64,000 nucleotides of DNA from Neisseriaceae bacterium ESL0693 (GTDB lineage: Bacteria > Pseudomonadota > Gammaproteobacteria > Burkholderiales > Neisseriaceae), in contig JAQTIE010000005.1 of assembly GCA_029433475.1 (NCBI GenBank), positions 115,778-179,777 on the forward strand. Reading direction: 5' to 3'. The notes beneath the pieces were generated by a model. That model saw nothing but the letters and a program-made list of their open reading frames with translations. It was not told the origin of the DNA and did not search any database. Below are positions 57,045 through 64,000 of this stretch, piece by piece (within the stretch, counting starts at the first letter, position 1; every line of letters begins with the position of its first letter). Position numbers and translations under genes: made by a program.

Positions 57045-58454
57045 ATGAGTCAACGAGAAAATGTTTACCAGTTTATCGACCTGCCCCGCATCGACCCGCC
57101 CAAAATTTCACTGGCACTACGTCAGCATGAATTTGTAGAAATTTATCAGCCATTTACTGAAAGCCAGGCCAGCGCTCAGGCAGATCGTTGCCTCTCTTGC
57201 GGCAATCCTTACTGTCAAAGTAAATGCCCGTTACATAACAACATTCCCAACTGGCTGCGTCTGGCCAACGAAGGCCGGATTATCGAAGCGGCAGAGCTAG
57301 CACATCGCACCAACAGCCTGCCCGAAGTCTGCGGACGCGTCTGCCCGCAAGACCGCTTGTGTGAAGGTGACTGTACCTTGAATGCCGAATTTGGTGCCGT
57401 CACCATTGGTAATGTTGAAAAATACATCACTGAACAAGCTTTAGCCCAAGGTTGGCAGCCCGATTTAGGCGGTGTTGAAAAAACCGGCAAAAAAGTAGCC
57501 GTGATTGGTGCTGGTCCGGCCGGATTAGGTTGTGCCGATGTCCTGATCCGCAATGGCATAGACGTTACCGTGTACGAGCGCGCACCAGAAATCGGCGGCT
57601 TACTCACCTTTGGCATACCCGCATTCAAATTAGAAAAAAGTGTCATGCAACGCCGTCGGCAGATTTTTAGCGACATGGGCATTGAATTCAGACTGGGCGT
57701 TGAAATCGGACGCGACATCAGCCTGAACGAACTCACCGATCAGTATGATGCCGTTTTTATCGGCGTAGGCACCTATCAGGGTTTACGTGCCGGCATTGAG
57801 AATGAGGAAGCCAGCGGCGTATATTCGGCCTTACCCTACCTGATTGCCAATACCGAAAAACTCATGGGACTACCCAGCGAGAATTACGTCTCTTTAAAAG
57901 ACAAACGCGTCATTGTGCTGGGTGGCGGCGATACTGCCATGGATTGCGTACGTACCGCCATACGCCAAAAAGCGCAGGAAGTGATTTGCGCCTATCGCCG
58001 CGATGCCGCCAATATGCCGGGCTCCAGAAAAGAATTCAATAACGCCAGAGAAGAGGGCGCGCAATTCCAGTTTAACGTACAACCGCAGGCCATCATCACC
58101 AATGATCAAGGTGAAGTGACCGGTTTAGAGATCGTCAAAACCCAACTGGGACATATCGACATAAACGGACGGCGTATGGCTGAAATCATCGTGGGCAGCG
58201 AAGCAGTATTACCCTGTGATGCCGTGATTATCGCCTTCGGTTTTGCCCCTCATGCCATGCCCTGGCTAGAAAACAGCGGCGTAAACCTCGATATCAAAGG
58301 CCGGATTGAAGCCCGGGGCGCCTATGCCCAGCAAACCACCAACCCCAAAATCTTTGCCGGCGGTGATGTCACCCGCGGTTCTGATCTGGTGGTTACCGCC
58401 ATTAATGAAGGCCGACAGGCCGCGCAAGGTATACTGGATTATCTTGAATTATAG
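57045..58454 (+). CDS. gltD: Glutamate synthase small subunit
   Basis: A 469-residue beta chain, the FAD/Fe-S NADPH-oxidising partner of GltB. N-terminal cluster cysteines are in ADRCLSCGNPYCQSKCP and CGRVCPQDRLCEGDC. The FAD loop VAVIGAGPAGLGCAD, EIGGLLTFGIPAFKL, the NADPH loop VIVLGGGDTAMDC and the final AGGDVTRGSDLVVTAINEGR are intact. ATG 57045 with AAGGACA 8 bases upstream is preferred to an upstream in-frame start at 56985. It is 74 bases after gltB, in the same operon. Confidence 0.97.
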   Translation: MSQRENVYQFIDLPRIDPPKISLALRQHEFVEIYQPFTESQASAQADRCLSCGNPYCQSKCPLHNNIPNWLRLANEGRIIEAAELAHRTNSLPEVCGRVCPQDRLCEGDCTLNAEFGAVTIGNVEKYITEQALAQGWQPDLGGVEKTGKKVAVIGAGPAGLGCADVLIRNGIDVTVYERAPEIGGLLTFGIPAFKLEKSVMQRRRQIFSDMGIEFRLGVEIGRDISLNELTDQYDAVFIGVGTYQGLRAGIENEEASGVYSALPYLIANTEKLMGLPSENYVSLKDKRVIVLGGGDTAMDCVRTAIRQKAQEVICAYRRDAANMPGSRKEFNNAREEGAQFQFNVQPQAIITNDQGEVTGLEIVKTQLGHIDINGRRMAEIIVGSEAVLPCDAVIIAFGFAPHAMPWLENSGVNLDIKGRIEARGAYAQQTTNPKIFAGGDVTRGSDLVVTAINEGRQAAQGILDYLEL

Positions 58455-58468
58455 TCAGTCCGATCATG

Positions 58469-58493
58469 TTATTGCCGGTCAGTCCGGCAATAA
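58469..58493 (+). terminator. Hairpin after gltD
   Basis: Perfect stem TTATTGCCGG/CCGGCAATAA with a 5-base loop, 15 bases past the gltD stop, without a T-run. A second, T-followed hairpin is at 58518-58548. Confidence 0.5.
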
Positions 58494-58517
58494 TGGAGCA
58501 TAATTTTCGCAAAAACA

Positions 58518-58548
58518 ATTAAAGGCATATCAATGATATGCCTTTAAT
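58518..58548 (+). terminator. Terminator of gltBD
   Basis: Inverted repeat ATTAAAGGCATATC/GATATGCCTTTAAT followed by TT; strong stem downstream of gltD. Confidence 0.7.
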
Positions 58549-58871
58549 TTCAATTGAATTATTGAGTCAGTAGGAAAAGTCGATTAATTAATCTTCAAAA
58601 CACCAGATCATCGATACCCTAGTTATATATACGCTCATTACTTTATTTTATATACAGTCTGCTGCCCCAATTGAAACTGATCAAGATGAATGATTGTATC
58701 AATATAATATAAATACCCGATTAAATGATATTTAACACCTTGATTTAAAATAAATTCAAAACATGATTGAATTGATCGGAATATAAGTTTAACATGGCAT
58801 AGATTGTTATTATTTATAGACATAAAACAGATTGATGTTGTTTCAATGAAATTTTTGTGAAATGGTGTATT
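58549..58871. other. Spacer
   Basis: About 320 AT-rich bases between the gltBD terminator and the next small gene; no feature seen. Confidence 0.4.
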
Positions 58872-59456
58872 ATGTCCCATCAAAATCATTCAGCAAGATC
58901 AGCATGGCGATTAACTTTATCCAGAAAAAGAGCACCACTGATCATATGGATAATTATTCTGATTTTCATAGGCTCTTTTATTTTTCTTTGTTATCAGAAT
59001 ATTGCTTATTATTATCAAATGGATAACCCGTTTGAACGTCTGACACTTAAATCATCGGCAACCATTGAAATGCCTTTTGTCCCAGAGCATGTATGCGTTC
59101 TTTATCCTTATATGCAACGATTTTCCATTCATTCAGCTTCCAATCCGGGTAAAACCGATTATCTACTGGCACAGGCCAATCAATTTCTGGATCAGAAACA
59201 TTTCAGTAGAAATTCAATACACGATATCACTCTGATTTTTAGCAGTCATCAAAAAATAACTGCCATGACCATCAATAAAAATTCGTATGGAAAGAAACTC
59301 TACCTATCAACTGCCCGTAATTCTGAACCAAAACTGATCTACCATAAATACAGACAAAATAATGTCCCACCGTTTTGTACCGACCTGAACCTTCCACCCT
59401 TATCAGCCCAATCCCAGGATAAAACCAGCAGTGTTTATTTAACCGCCAAACATTGA
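58872..59456 (+). CDS. Single-pass membrane protein of unknown function
   Basis: A 194-residue protein from ATG 58872 (in-frame GTG 58857 possible; no strong ribosome site). A basic N-terminus precedes one hydrophobic helix at about residues 23-42 (LIIWIIILIFIGSFIFLCYQ). The rest, likely periplasmic, contains two cysteines (HVCVLYPYMQRF and PPFCTDLNLPP). I do not recognise it. It precedes the tandem toxin-locus genes and shares their general build (N-terminal anchor plus a domain of about 150 residues), but no convincing sequence similarity to them is visible. Confidence 0.6.
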   Translation: MSHQNHSARSAWRLTLSRKRAPLIIWIIILIFIGSFIFLCYQNIAYYYQMDNPFERLTLKSSATIEMPFVPEHVCVLYPYMQRFSIHSASNPGKTDYLLAQANQFLDQKHFSRNSIHDITLIFSSHQKITAMTINKNSYGKKLYLSTARNSEPKLIYHKYRQNNVPPFCTDLNLPPLSAQSQDKTSSVYLTAKH

Positions 59457-60116
59457 TATGGCTATCAAGCTATCAAACGGCTTATGCATTGAGAGCATAG
59501 GATGAAACATAAAATACACGGATAAATCCGAAAAAGAAAAGAGCCGTAGAGATCCTGATCAGAATACTGAAAATCAATAGCGGCTGACTGATCAGTTGCT
59601 ATTGGATAGAATTTTTAGAAAGTAATAAACAGATATTTATATAGTACTTAATTTTCAGCCTAAGCCCGATAGGTTGATCAGATTGATTTTAATACTCATC
59701 TGACCCAATCTTGCGATATCAATATATCTTATTACTTAGGTATAATTGTAATAAAACACAATCTACATTTGATAGACTTAATTCGTCTCTAGTGCAACGA
59801 TTAGTAGTTGTTATGTAAGCTGACCAGACAAACACAAACAAGCCTATTATATATCATCAAGTCAAATCATATTAGAATAAATATTATTCATGTTTATTTC
59901 ATAAAAAATTAATAATAAAAACTTTAATTAAAGAAATTAACCATAGTGTTGTATATTCAAATATATATGTTTATTATGTAAGTAAATATTATGAATGATC
60001 TTTTATGATTTTATACTAGCGTTTGTATCAGCCAGTTGAATGGTTTTTGTAAGGAAATACTTTATAACATGCCTGCTATTTTACATGATTGATTACTTGG
60101 TCAAGGATGGATGTTT
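59457..60116. other. AT-rich spacer; right half is part of a tandem duplication
   Basis: No gene. From about 59915 the sequence is homologous to 60983-61184 (shared GTTTATTATGTAAGT, TTATAACATGC and GATTACTTGGT words), so it is probably the promoter and leader region of the first unit. Confidence 0.5.
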
Positions 60117-60689
60117 ATGCAGAAACTGATAAAAAAACTTGAAAAAACTGTGCTTGCAATATTATGTAGTGCAACCTTGTACTGGGTTATGGATAATAGT
60201 CAGAATCCATATATTACATTGCCTACCTATGAAAAATCCGTCACATTAGAATCTCCTGAACACCATTTAGGAAAAAATCATCTATTCCTAACTGATCAGC
60301 ATGGCATGGATCCTACCAAAAAATTCAAGGTCAATTGTTATCATTTTAGAAATAGAAACCCTAAATCATTTTGTGATTTATACCAATATCATATGAGTCT
60401 GGTTAAAATTTTTAATGTTAAAGCGACCCATTTATATAATCATTCGTCCTACAATACCAATGATTTAATCATCACAAGCATGACTTTTCGTGATCCTTAT
60501 GATGGCAAAACTAAAGTATTCCAGCCATCAGCCCAAGACATTACTGATTGGAAAAATTTCTTTATCAATAGGCGTTCATTTCATCACAAATTATTGTCTA
60601 TTACTCTTCCATGCTGGGTTATATATTTTCTTTATCTGTTTCTGAAAAGGAGACATCAAAAAAGAAAGCAGCTAATGCCTAAATCTTAA
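60117..60689 (+). CDS. Two-TM envelope protein, tandem paralogue 1; candidate RTX immunity/accessory
   Basis: A 190-residue protein (ATG 60117; ATG 60111 also possible, AAGGA upstream). N-terminal helix at about residues 10-27 (TVLAILCSATLYWVM) and a C-terminal helix near 163-180 (LLSITLPCWVIYFLYLFL) followed by a basic tail RRHQKRKQ, so the middle is probably periplasmic. Conserved with paralogue 2: SPEHHLGKNHLFLT, the KSFCDLYQYHMSLVKIF block with cysteines, and FRDPYDGKTKVFQPSAQDI. Family unknown. The position directly before an RTX start (here only a stump) parallels frpD-frpC in meningococci, but the sequence is not FrpD-like. Confidence 0.75.
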   Translation: MQKLIKKLEKTVLAILCSATLYWVMDNSQNPYITLPTYEKSVTLESPEHHLGKNHLFLTDQHGMDPTKKFKVNCYHFRNRNPKSFCDLYQYHMSLVKIFNVKATHLYNHSSYNTNDLIITSMTFRDPYDGKTKVFQPSAQDITDWKNFFINRRSFHHKLLSITLPCWVIYFLYLFLKRRHQKRKQLMPKS

Positions 60690-60820
60690 TTAATTAAAAG
60701 TGATGAACTGAAAATATTAACTGACAGAAAGGAGAACACAACAATCTATCTTATAGATTACCTTAGTTATTTGTTGGTATTTTTATTTTTTGTTTAAATT
60801 TTTGAAGTAAGGGGATAAAA

Positions 60821-60886
60821 ATGGCAGGATCGGACAATAATCTTCTGGTTAGACAGACCTTTTATACTAAGACATATACCGGCTGA
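60821..60886 (+). pseudogene. 5' stump of an RTX toxin gene
   Basis: ATG 60821 behind AAGGGG encodes MAGSDNNLLVRQTFYTKTYT and one more residue, then a stop. The first nine codons and the upstream 100 bases match the RTX gene at 61887. It is the remnant of a second toxin gene removed by deletion. Confidence 0.75.
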
Positions 60887-61184
60887 TACATCATAATCAT
60901 TAGAAATATATAATTAAAATTATATGCTAAAAAGTTATTCAATAAAGATTATTTGTACTTAACTAGTACAAATTTTAATATTTAGATACATTAATTAAAA
61001 AATTTTATAATAGTATTGTGTTTTTGAGTGTATCTGTTTATTATGTAAGTCAATATTTCAACTGATTTTTAATGATTTTATGCAGGTATTTATATCAGTT
61101 AGTTGGGTATTTTTTGTAAGGGGAAACATTTATAACATGCTAGTCATTTTACATGACTGATTACTTGGTTAAGGATAGATGTTT

Positions 61185-61748
61185 ATGCAGAAAACGATAC
61201 AACAGCTCAAGAAATTTGCTTTATTTACGTTGGTGTGCGCAACTATATTCTGGATTATGGCCGCTTTCCAGATCCCAACGATGTTTTTTCCGACCAAAGA
61301 ACGGACTGTAATATTAAATCATCCCGAATTTCATTTAGGTAAATACTATTTATTTCTGACTAGTCAGAATGAAATGAAATCAGACAAGAAATATAGAATT
61401 AATTGTTCTCTTTTTGAAAGCAAGGGTTCTAAATCGTTTTGTGACCAGTATGGCTATCATATGAGTCTTGTTAAAATTTTTAAAGTAGAAAGTATTCTTT
61501 TATATACTTCATTTCTTAATACTAATGATTTAATTGTTACCCGAATGACTTTTCTCGATCCTTATGATGGTAAAACTAAAGTGTTTCATCTATCAGCACA
61601 AGATATTGTTGATTGGAGAGCTTTCTATACAAAGAGGCAAAGACAAAGCCAAATTTTATGTATTACAACTCTAATATGTTGGGGAGTATATATTTTCTAT
61701 CTACTGCTGAAAAGAAAATATAAAAAAATTAAGGCAGTAAATAATTGA
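61185..61748 (+). CDS. Two-TM envelope protein, tandem paralogue 2; candidate RTX immunity/accessory
   Basis: A 187-residue paralogue of the 60117 protein (ATG 61185; 61179 also possible). It has the same plan: N-terminal helix (ALFTLVCATIFWIMAAF), conserved HPEFHLGKYYLFLTSQNEM, GSKSFCDQYGYHMSLVKIFK, FLDPYDGKTKVFHLSAQDI, C-terminal helix ILCITTLICWGVYIFYLLL and a lysine-rich tail. About 50% identical by eye. It is followed 138 bases later by the intact RTX gene, so the pair may form one operon. Function inferred from position only. Confidence 0.75.
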   Translation: MQKTIQQLKKFALFTLVCATIFWIMAAFQIPTMFFPTKERTVILNHPEFHLGKYYLFLTSQNEMKSDKKYRINCSLFESKGSKSFCDQYGYHMSLVKIFKVESILLYTSFLNTNDLIVTRMTFLDPYDGKTKVFHLSAQDIVDWRAFYTKRQRQSQILCITTLICWGVYIFYLLLKRKYKKIKAVNN

Positions 61749-61886
61749 ACATTAATTAGTCATAAATGGAGGACTGGTTGTATTGATTAATAGAAAGGAG
61801 AATATGGCAATTTATTTTATTGATTAAATTAGTTATTTATTGTTGTTCGTATTTTCTGTTTAAATTTTTGAAGCAAAGGAATAAAA

Positions 61887-64000
61887 ATGGCAGTATCGAA
61901 TAGTAATATTTTGGCTGGACAAGCAGTCTATGCAGGTACTCATACAGCACAATTGAATGCAGCAGCTCATGGTCAAACTAAGGAGTCAACTATAGCAGGT
62001 GTAGGCAGTGTAACCGCGACTTATGCCGGCGAAGTGGCCAATGCATCTAATTATACTACTGTGGGGAAATGGTTGGGTGGTCTTGGCGCAGGATTAGCAG
62101 TATTTCAGGTAGGTATTAATGTTTACCAAAATAAAGATGGTGTAAGAGACTTAACCATTGGTGATATTATGAGTTTGGCTGGGGTCGCAACCTTATTTTT
62201 CCCTGGCTTACAGCCAGTAGGTTTTGTACTCACTGGTTTAGGTATTGCCTATTCGATCTATGAGGGCAATGATGATAAGCGTAAATGGAAAGTAGGAGAA
62301 GCTTCAGACTATTGGCGTGATTTCTTTAGTAAAAGCGATGACTGGAAACAACGCAATCATAGCAGTAAATACCATCTCTATGACCCGTTGATACTGGATT
62401 TGGACGGTGATGGTATTGAAACCATTGCTGCTGGTAATTTTGACGGTGTGCTGTTTGATCATGATCACGATGGTATCCGCACCGCTACCGGCTGGGTCAG
62501 CCGTGATGATGGTTTACTGGTATTTGATCGCAATGGTGATGGCATTATTAATGATGGCAGTGAATTATTCGGCGACAGCACGCCGCTGGCGGATGGGTCA
62601 TTAGCCAGTAATGGTTATGCGGCGCTGGCTGAATTTGACAGCAATGGCGATGGTAAGGTGGATGCCAGCGATGACCGTTTCAATCAGCTTCTGGTATGGC
62701 GTGATTTGAATCAGGATGGCATCAGTCAGAAAGATGAATTATTTACCCTGTCACAGCTGGGGATTCAATCATTGAATCTGGCACATCAAAACAGTAATAC
62801 CAGTCTGGGCAATGGCAATACTTTGGCGCAGACAGGCAGCTATACCACCACTGATGGCACCAGCCATGAGATGGGGGATGTGAATTTTGAGGAACACAGT
62901 CAGTACAGTCAATTTACTGATGCAGTTGAATTGACCAGTGAACAGATGCAGATGGCCAATCTGAAAGGCATTGGCCGTTTGCGCGATTTACGCGAAGCTG
63001 CAGCTTTATCAGATGACCTGGCCAGAAAACTGGAAGCTTATTCCGCTGCGGATACCAAAGAGGCACAATTGGCGCTGATTGATGATTTAATTCTGGCCTG
63101 GGCCAAAACCGATCCGCAATATGATCGGGATGCCCGTTATCGGGTGAGCAATGAATGGGAGCTGACCGCCTCTGAAGGGATTGCCTTAACCCCTGCACAG
63201 GCCAGCGCGATTATGGTGGTGCCAGATTCGATTTGGCTGGAAAAATTTGCTCAGTATAAAGATAAGCTGGATATCATCAGTGCATTTACCGGTGACACCA
63301 CGCGCGAATTTTTTGTAGCTGACCGATATAAATTTCTGGACGAAATCGATGATACCTACAATACTCTGGTACAGAGTATATATCAGGGTTTGTTGTTTCA
63401 AACGCGTCTGGAGCCTTATCTGGAGCAAATGAGCTTTACGATCAAGGATGACCAGCTTTATGCCAATTTTACTGGTATCACCGCTGCCTTTAATCAGGTC
63501 TTTCATGAAAACCCTGAAAAGGCATTTGTTGATCTGACTGATTTTATTATCTATAAAGCGGATTTAATCGGACAATGGCCTGAAAGCAATCTATTGCTGG
63601 CAGAATATCTTGAATATGCAGATGAGCATCAATTGCTGGATCAATGGTTAAGCAAAGCGGACCAAATGGCTTTAAATCAGGCAAATTATGTATTTGGTTC
63701 AAATAAAAACGATAGCTTAACCGGCACGCAGAAAAATGATTTTCTGTATGGTGGTCAAGGTAATGATACGCTTAATGGCGGCAATGGCGATGATACTTTG
63801 GTCGGTGGTCAGGGTGATGATTATCTGAATGGTGGCGCGGGCGATGATTATTTAGATGGCGGCGCTGATAATGATAAGCTGTATGGCGGTGCTGGCAACG
63901 ATACCTTAATCGGTGGTACAGGCGATGATTATCTGTCAGGCGACAATGGCAATGATACATATGTATTTGCCAAAGGACATGGCAATGATACGATTGCTGA
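61887..64000 (+). CDS. FrpC-like RTX calcium-binding exoprotein, cut by right edge
   Basis: An open frame of 704 codons from ATG 61887 (AAAGGA upstream) with no stop before the window ends. Residues 1-130 contain Gly-rich hydrophobic stretches (WLGGLGAGLAVFQVGINVY, TLFFPGLQPVGFVLTGLGIA). Residues about 171-285 hold EF-hand-like loops: DLDGDGIET, DRNGDGIINDGSELFG, DSNGDGKVDASDDRF, DLNQDGISQKDEL, as in FrpC and related proteins. From about residue 603 there are RTX nonapeptides (GGQGNDTLNGGNGDDTL and so on). No N-terminal signal: export by a type I system through a C-terminal signal outside the window is expected. The pair of small membrane genes upstream suggests a toxin unit. Confidence 0.93.
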   Translation, partial: MAVSNSNILAGQAVYAGTHTAQLNAAAHGQTKESTIAGVGSVTATYAGEVANASNYTTVGKWLGGLGAGLAVFQVGINVYQNKDGVRDLTIGDIMSLAGVATLFFPGLQPVGFVLTGLGIAYSIYEGNDDKRKWKVGEASDYWRDFFSKSDDWKQRNHSSKYHLYDPLILDLDGDGIETIAAGNFDGVLFDHDHDGIRTATGWVSRDDGLLVFDRNGDGIINDGSELFGDSTPLADGSLASNGYAALAEFDSNGDGKVDASDDRFNQLLVWRDLNQDGISQKDELFTLSQLGIQSLNLAHQNSNTSLGNGNTLAQTGSYTTTDGTSHEMGDVNFEEHSQYSQFTDAVELTSEQMQMANLKGIGRLRDLREAAALSDDLARKLEAYSAADTKEAQLALIDDLILAWAKTDPQYDRDARYRVSNEWELTASEGIALTPAQASAIMVVPDSIWLEKFAQYKDKLDIISAFTGDTTREFFVADRYKFLDEIDDTYNTLVQSIYQGLLFQTRLEPYLEQMSFTIKDDQLYANFTGITAAFNQVFHENPEKAFVDLTDFIIYKADLIGQWPESNLLLAEYLEYADEHQLLDQWLSKADQMALNQANYVFGSNKNDSLTGTQKNDFLYGGQGNDTLNGGNGDDTLVGGQGDDYLNGGAGDDYLDGGADNDKLYGGAGNDTLIGGTGDDYLSGDNGNDTYVFAKGHGNDTIA

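Larger units (their letters stand above)
59915..61952 (+). repeat. Tandem duplication, two units of about 1.07 kb
   Basis: Unit 1 (about 59915-60886) and unit 2 (about 60983-61952) share the upstream leader, the two-TM protein gene, the intergenic region (GAAAGGAGAA, TTAGTTATTT, TGTTTAAATTTTTGAAG) and the first codons of an RTX gene (MAGSDNNLL against MAVSNSNIL). Corresponding starts are offset by 1066-1068 bases. Unit boundaries are approximate. Confidence 0.8.

Noticed and set aside
63696..64000. Short tandem repeats at the right edge as a possible CRISPR or satellite
   Set aside because: They are the nonapeptide-coding repeats of the RTX protein, in frame and degenerate.
1..64000. Classical neisserial DNA uptake sequence GCCGTCTGAA
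   Set aside because: Not seen in my reading of either strand; a related dialect could exist but no over-represented 10-12-mer stood out.

Overview
The window looks like chromosomal DNA from a betaproteobacterium of the family Neisseriaceae. The modest GC content, the very AT-rich spacers, the tpiA-secG-tRNA-Leu arrangement and the dciA/secA neighbourhood support this. A bee-gut Snodgrassella is my best guess, but that is inference from gene content and base composition, not a search result. I saw no copies of the classical neisserial uptake word GCCGTCTGAA while reading.

Layout. 1-4.0 kb: core genes (dciA-like fragment, a GNAT-like protein, secA). 4.0-11.7 kb: an accessory island of decayed mobile-element DNA. 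It holds a VbhA-type antitoxin without its Fic toxin, a TOPRIM primase fragment of plasmid type, tandem secreted paralogues each followed by an intact or truncated M23-peptidase gene, a coiled-coil repeat protein, a broken vapBC pair and a truncated kptA. 12-32.5 kb: mostly housekeeping (rhodanese, chaB, a PCMT-like methyltransferase, tpiA, secG, tRNA-Leu(GAG), fpr, the amino-acid exporters lysO and alaE with an AraC regulator, proC, uvrB, mqo, an FMN glutamate-synthase-like protein, glnS, a YccS-like membrane protein).

32.5-37.1 kb: a tight argC-argJ-argB-argD operon on the minus strand. Its gene order and protein sequence features resemble Actinobacteria rather than Neisseriaceae. 37.8-44.8 kb: a PAP2 phosphatase, proP, a CMD-cupin fusion gene with a divergent MerR regulator, alkB, a decayed stretch, and a second MerR paralogue. 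The CMD/MerR segment is bracketed by a 117-bp duplication of the proP tail and terminator, and both MerR genes sit beside near-identical promoters with 19-bp spacers. 44.8-58.5 kb: tsaD-yheS-two DUF4124 genes (minus), queC, ybeD-lipB-lipA, and gltB-gltD with a promoter and a palindromic candidate operator.

58.5-64 kb: a toxin locus. Two tandem two-TM membrane proteins (candidate immunity or accessory proteins) precede a large FrpC-like RTX protein that runs off the right edge. The first of the two is followed by only the first 21 codons of an RTX gene, so an immunity-toxin unit of about 1.07 kb was duplicated and one toxin copy was lost. The same pattern (duplicated small gene plus a stump of the downstream gene) occurs independently at 6.4-8.2 kb. 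These two loci are the most interesting part of the window.
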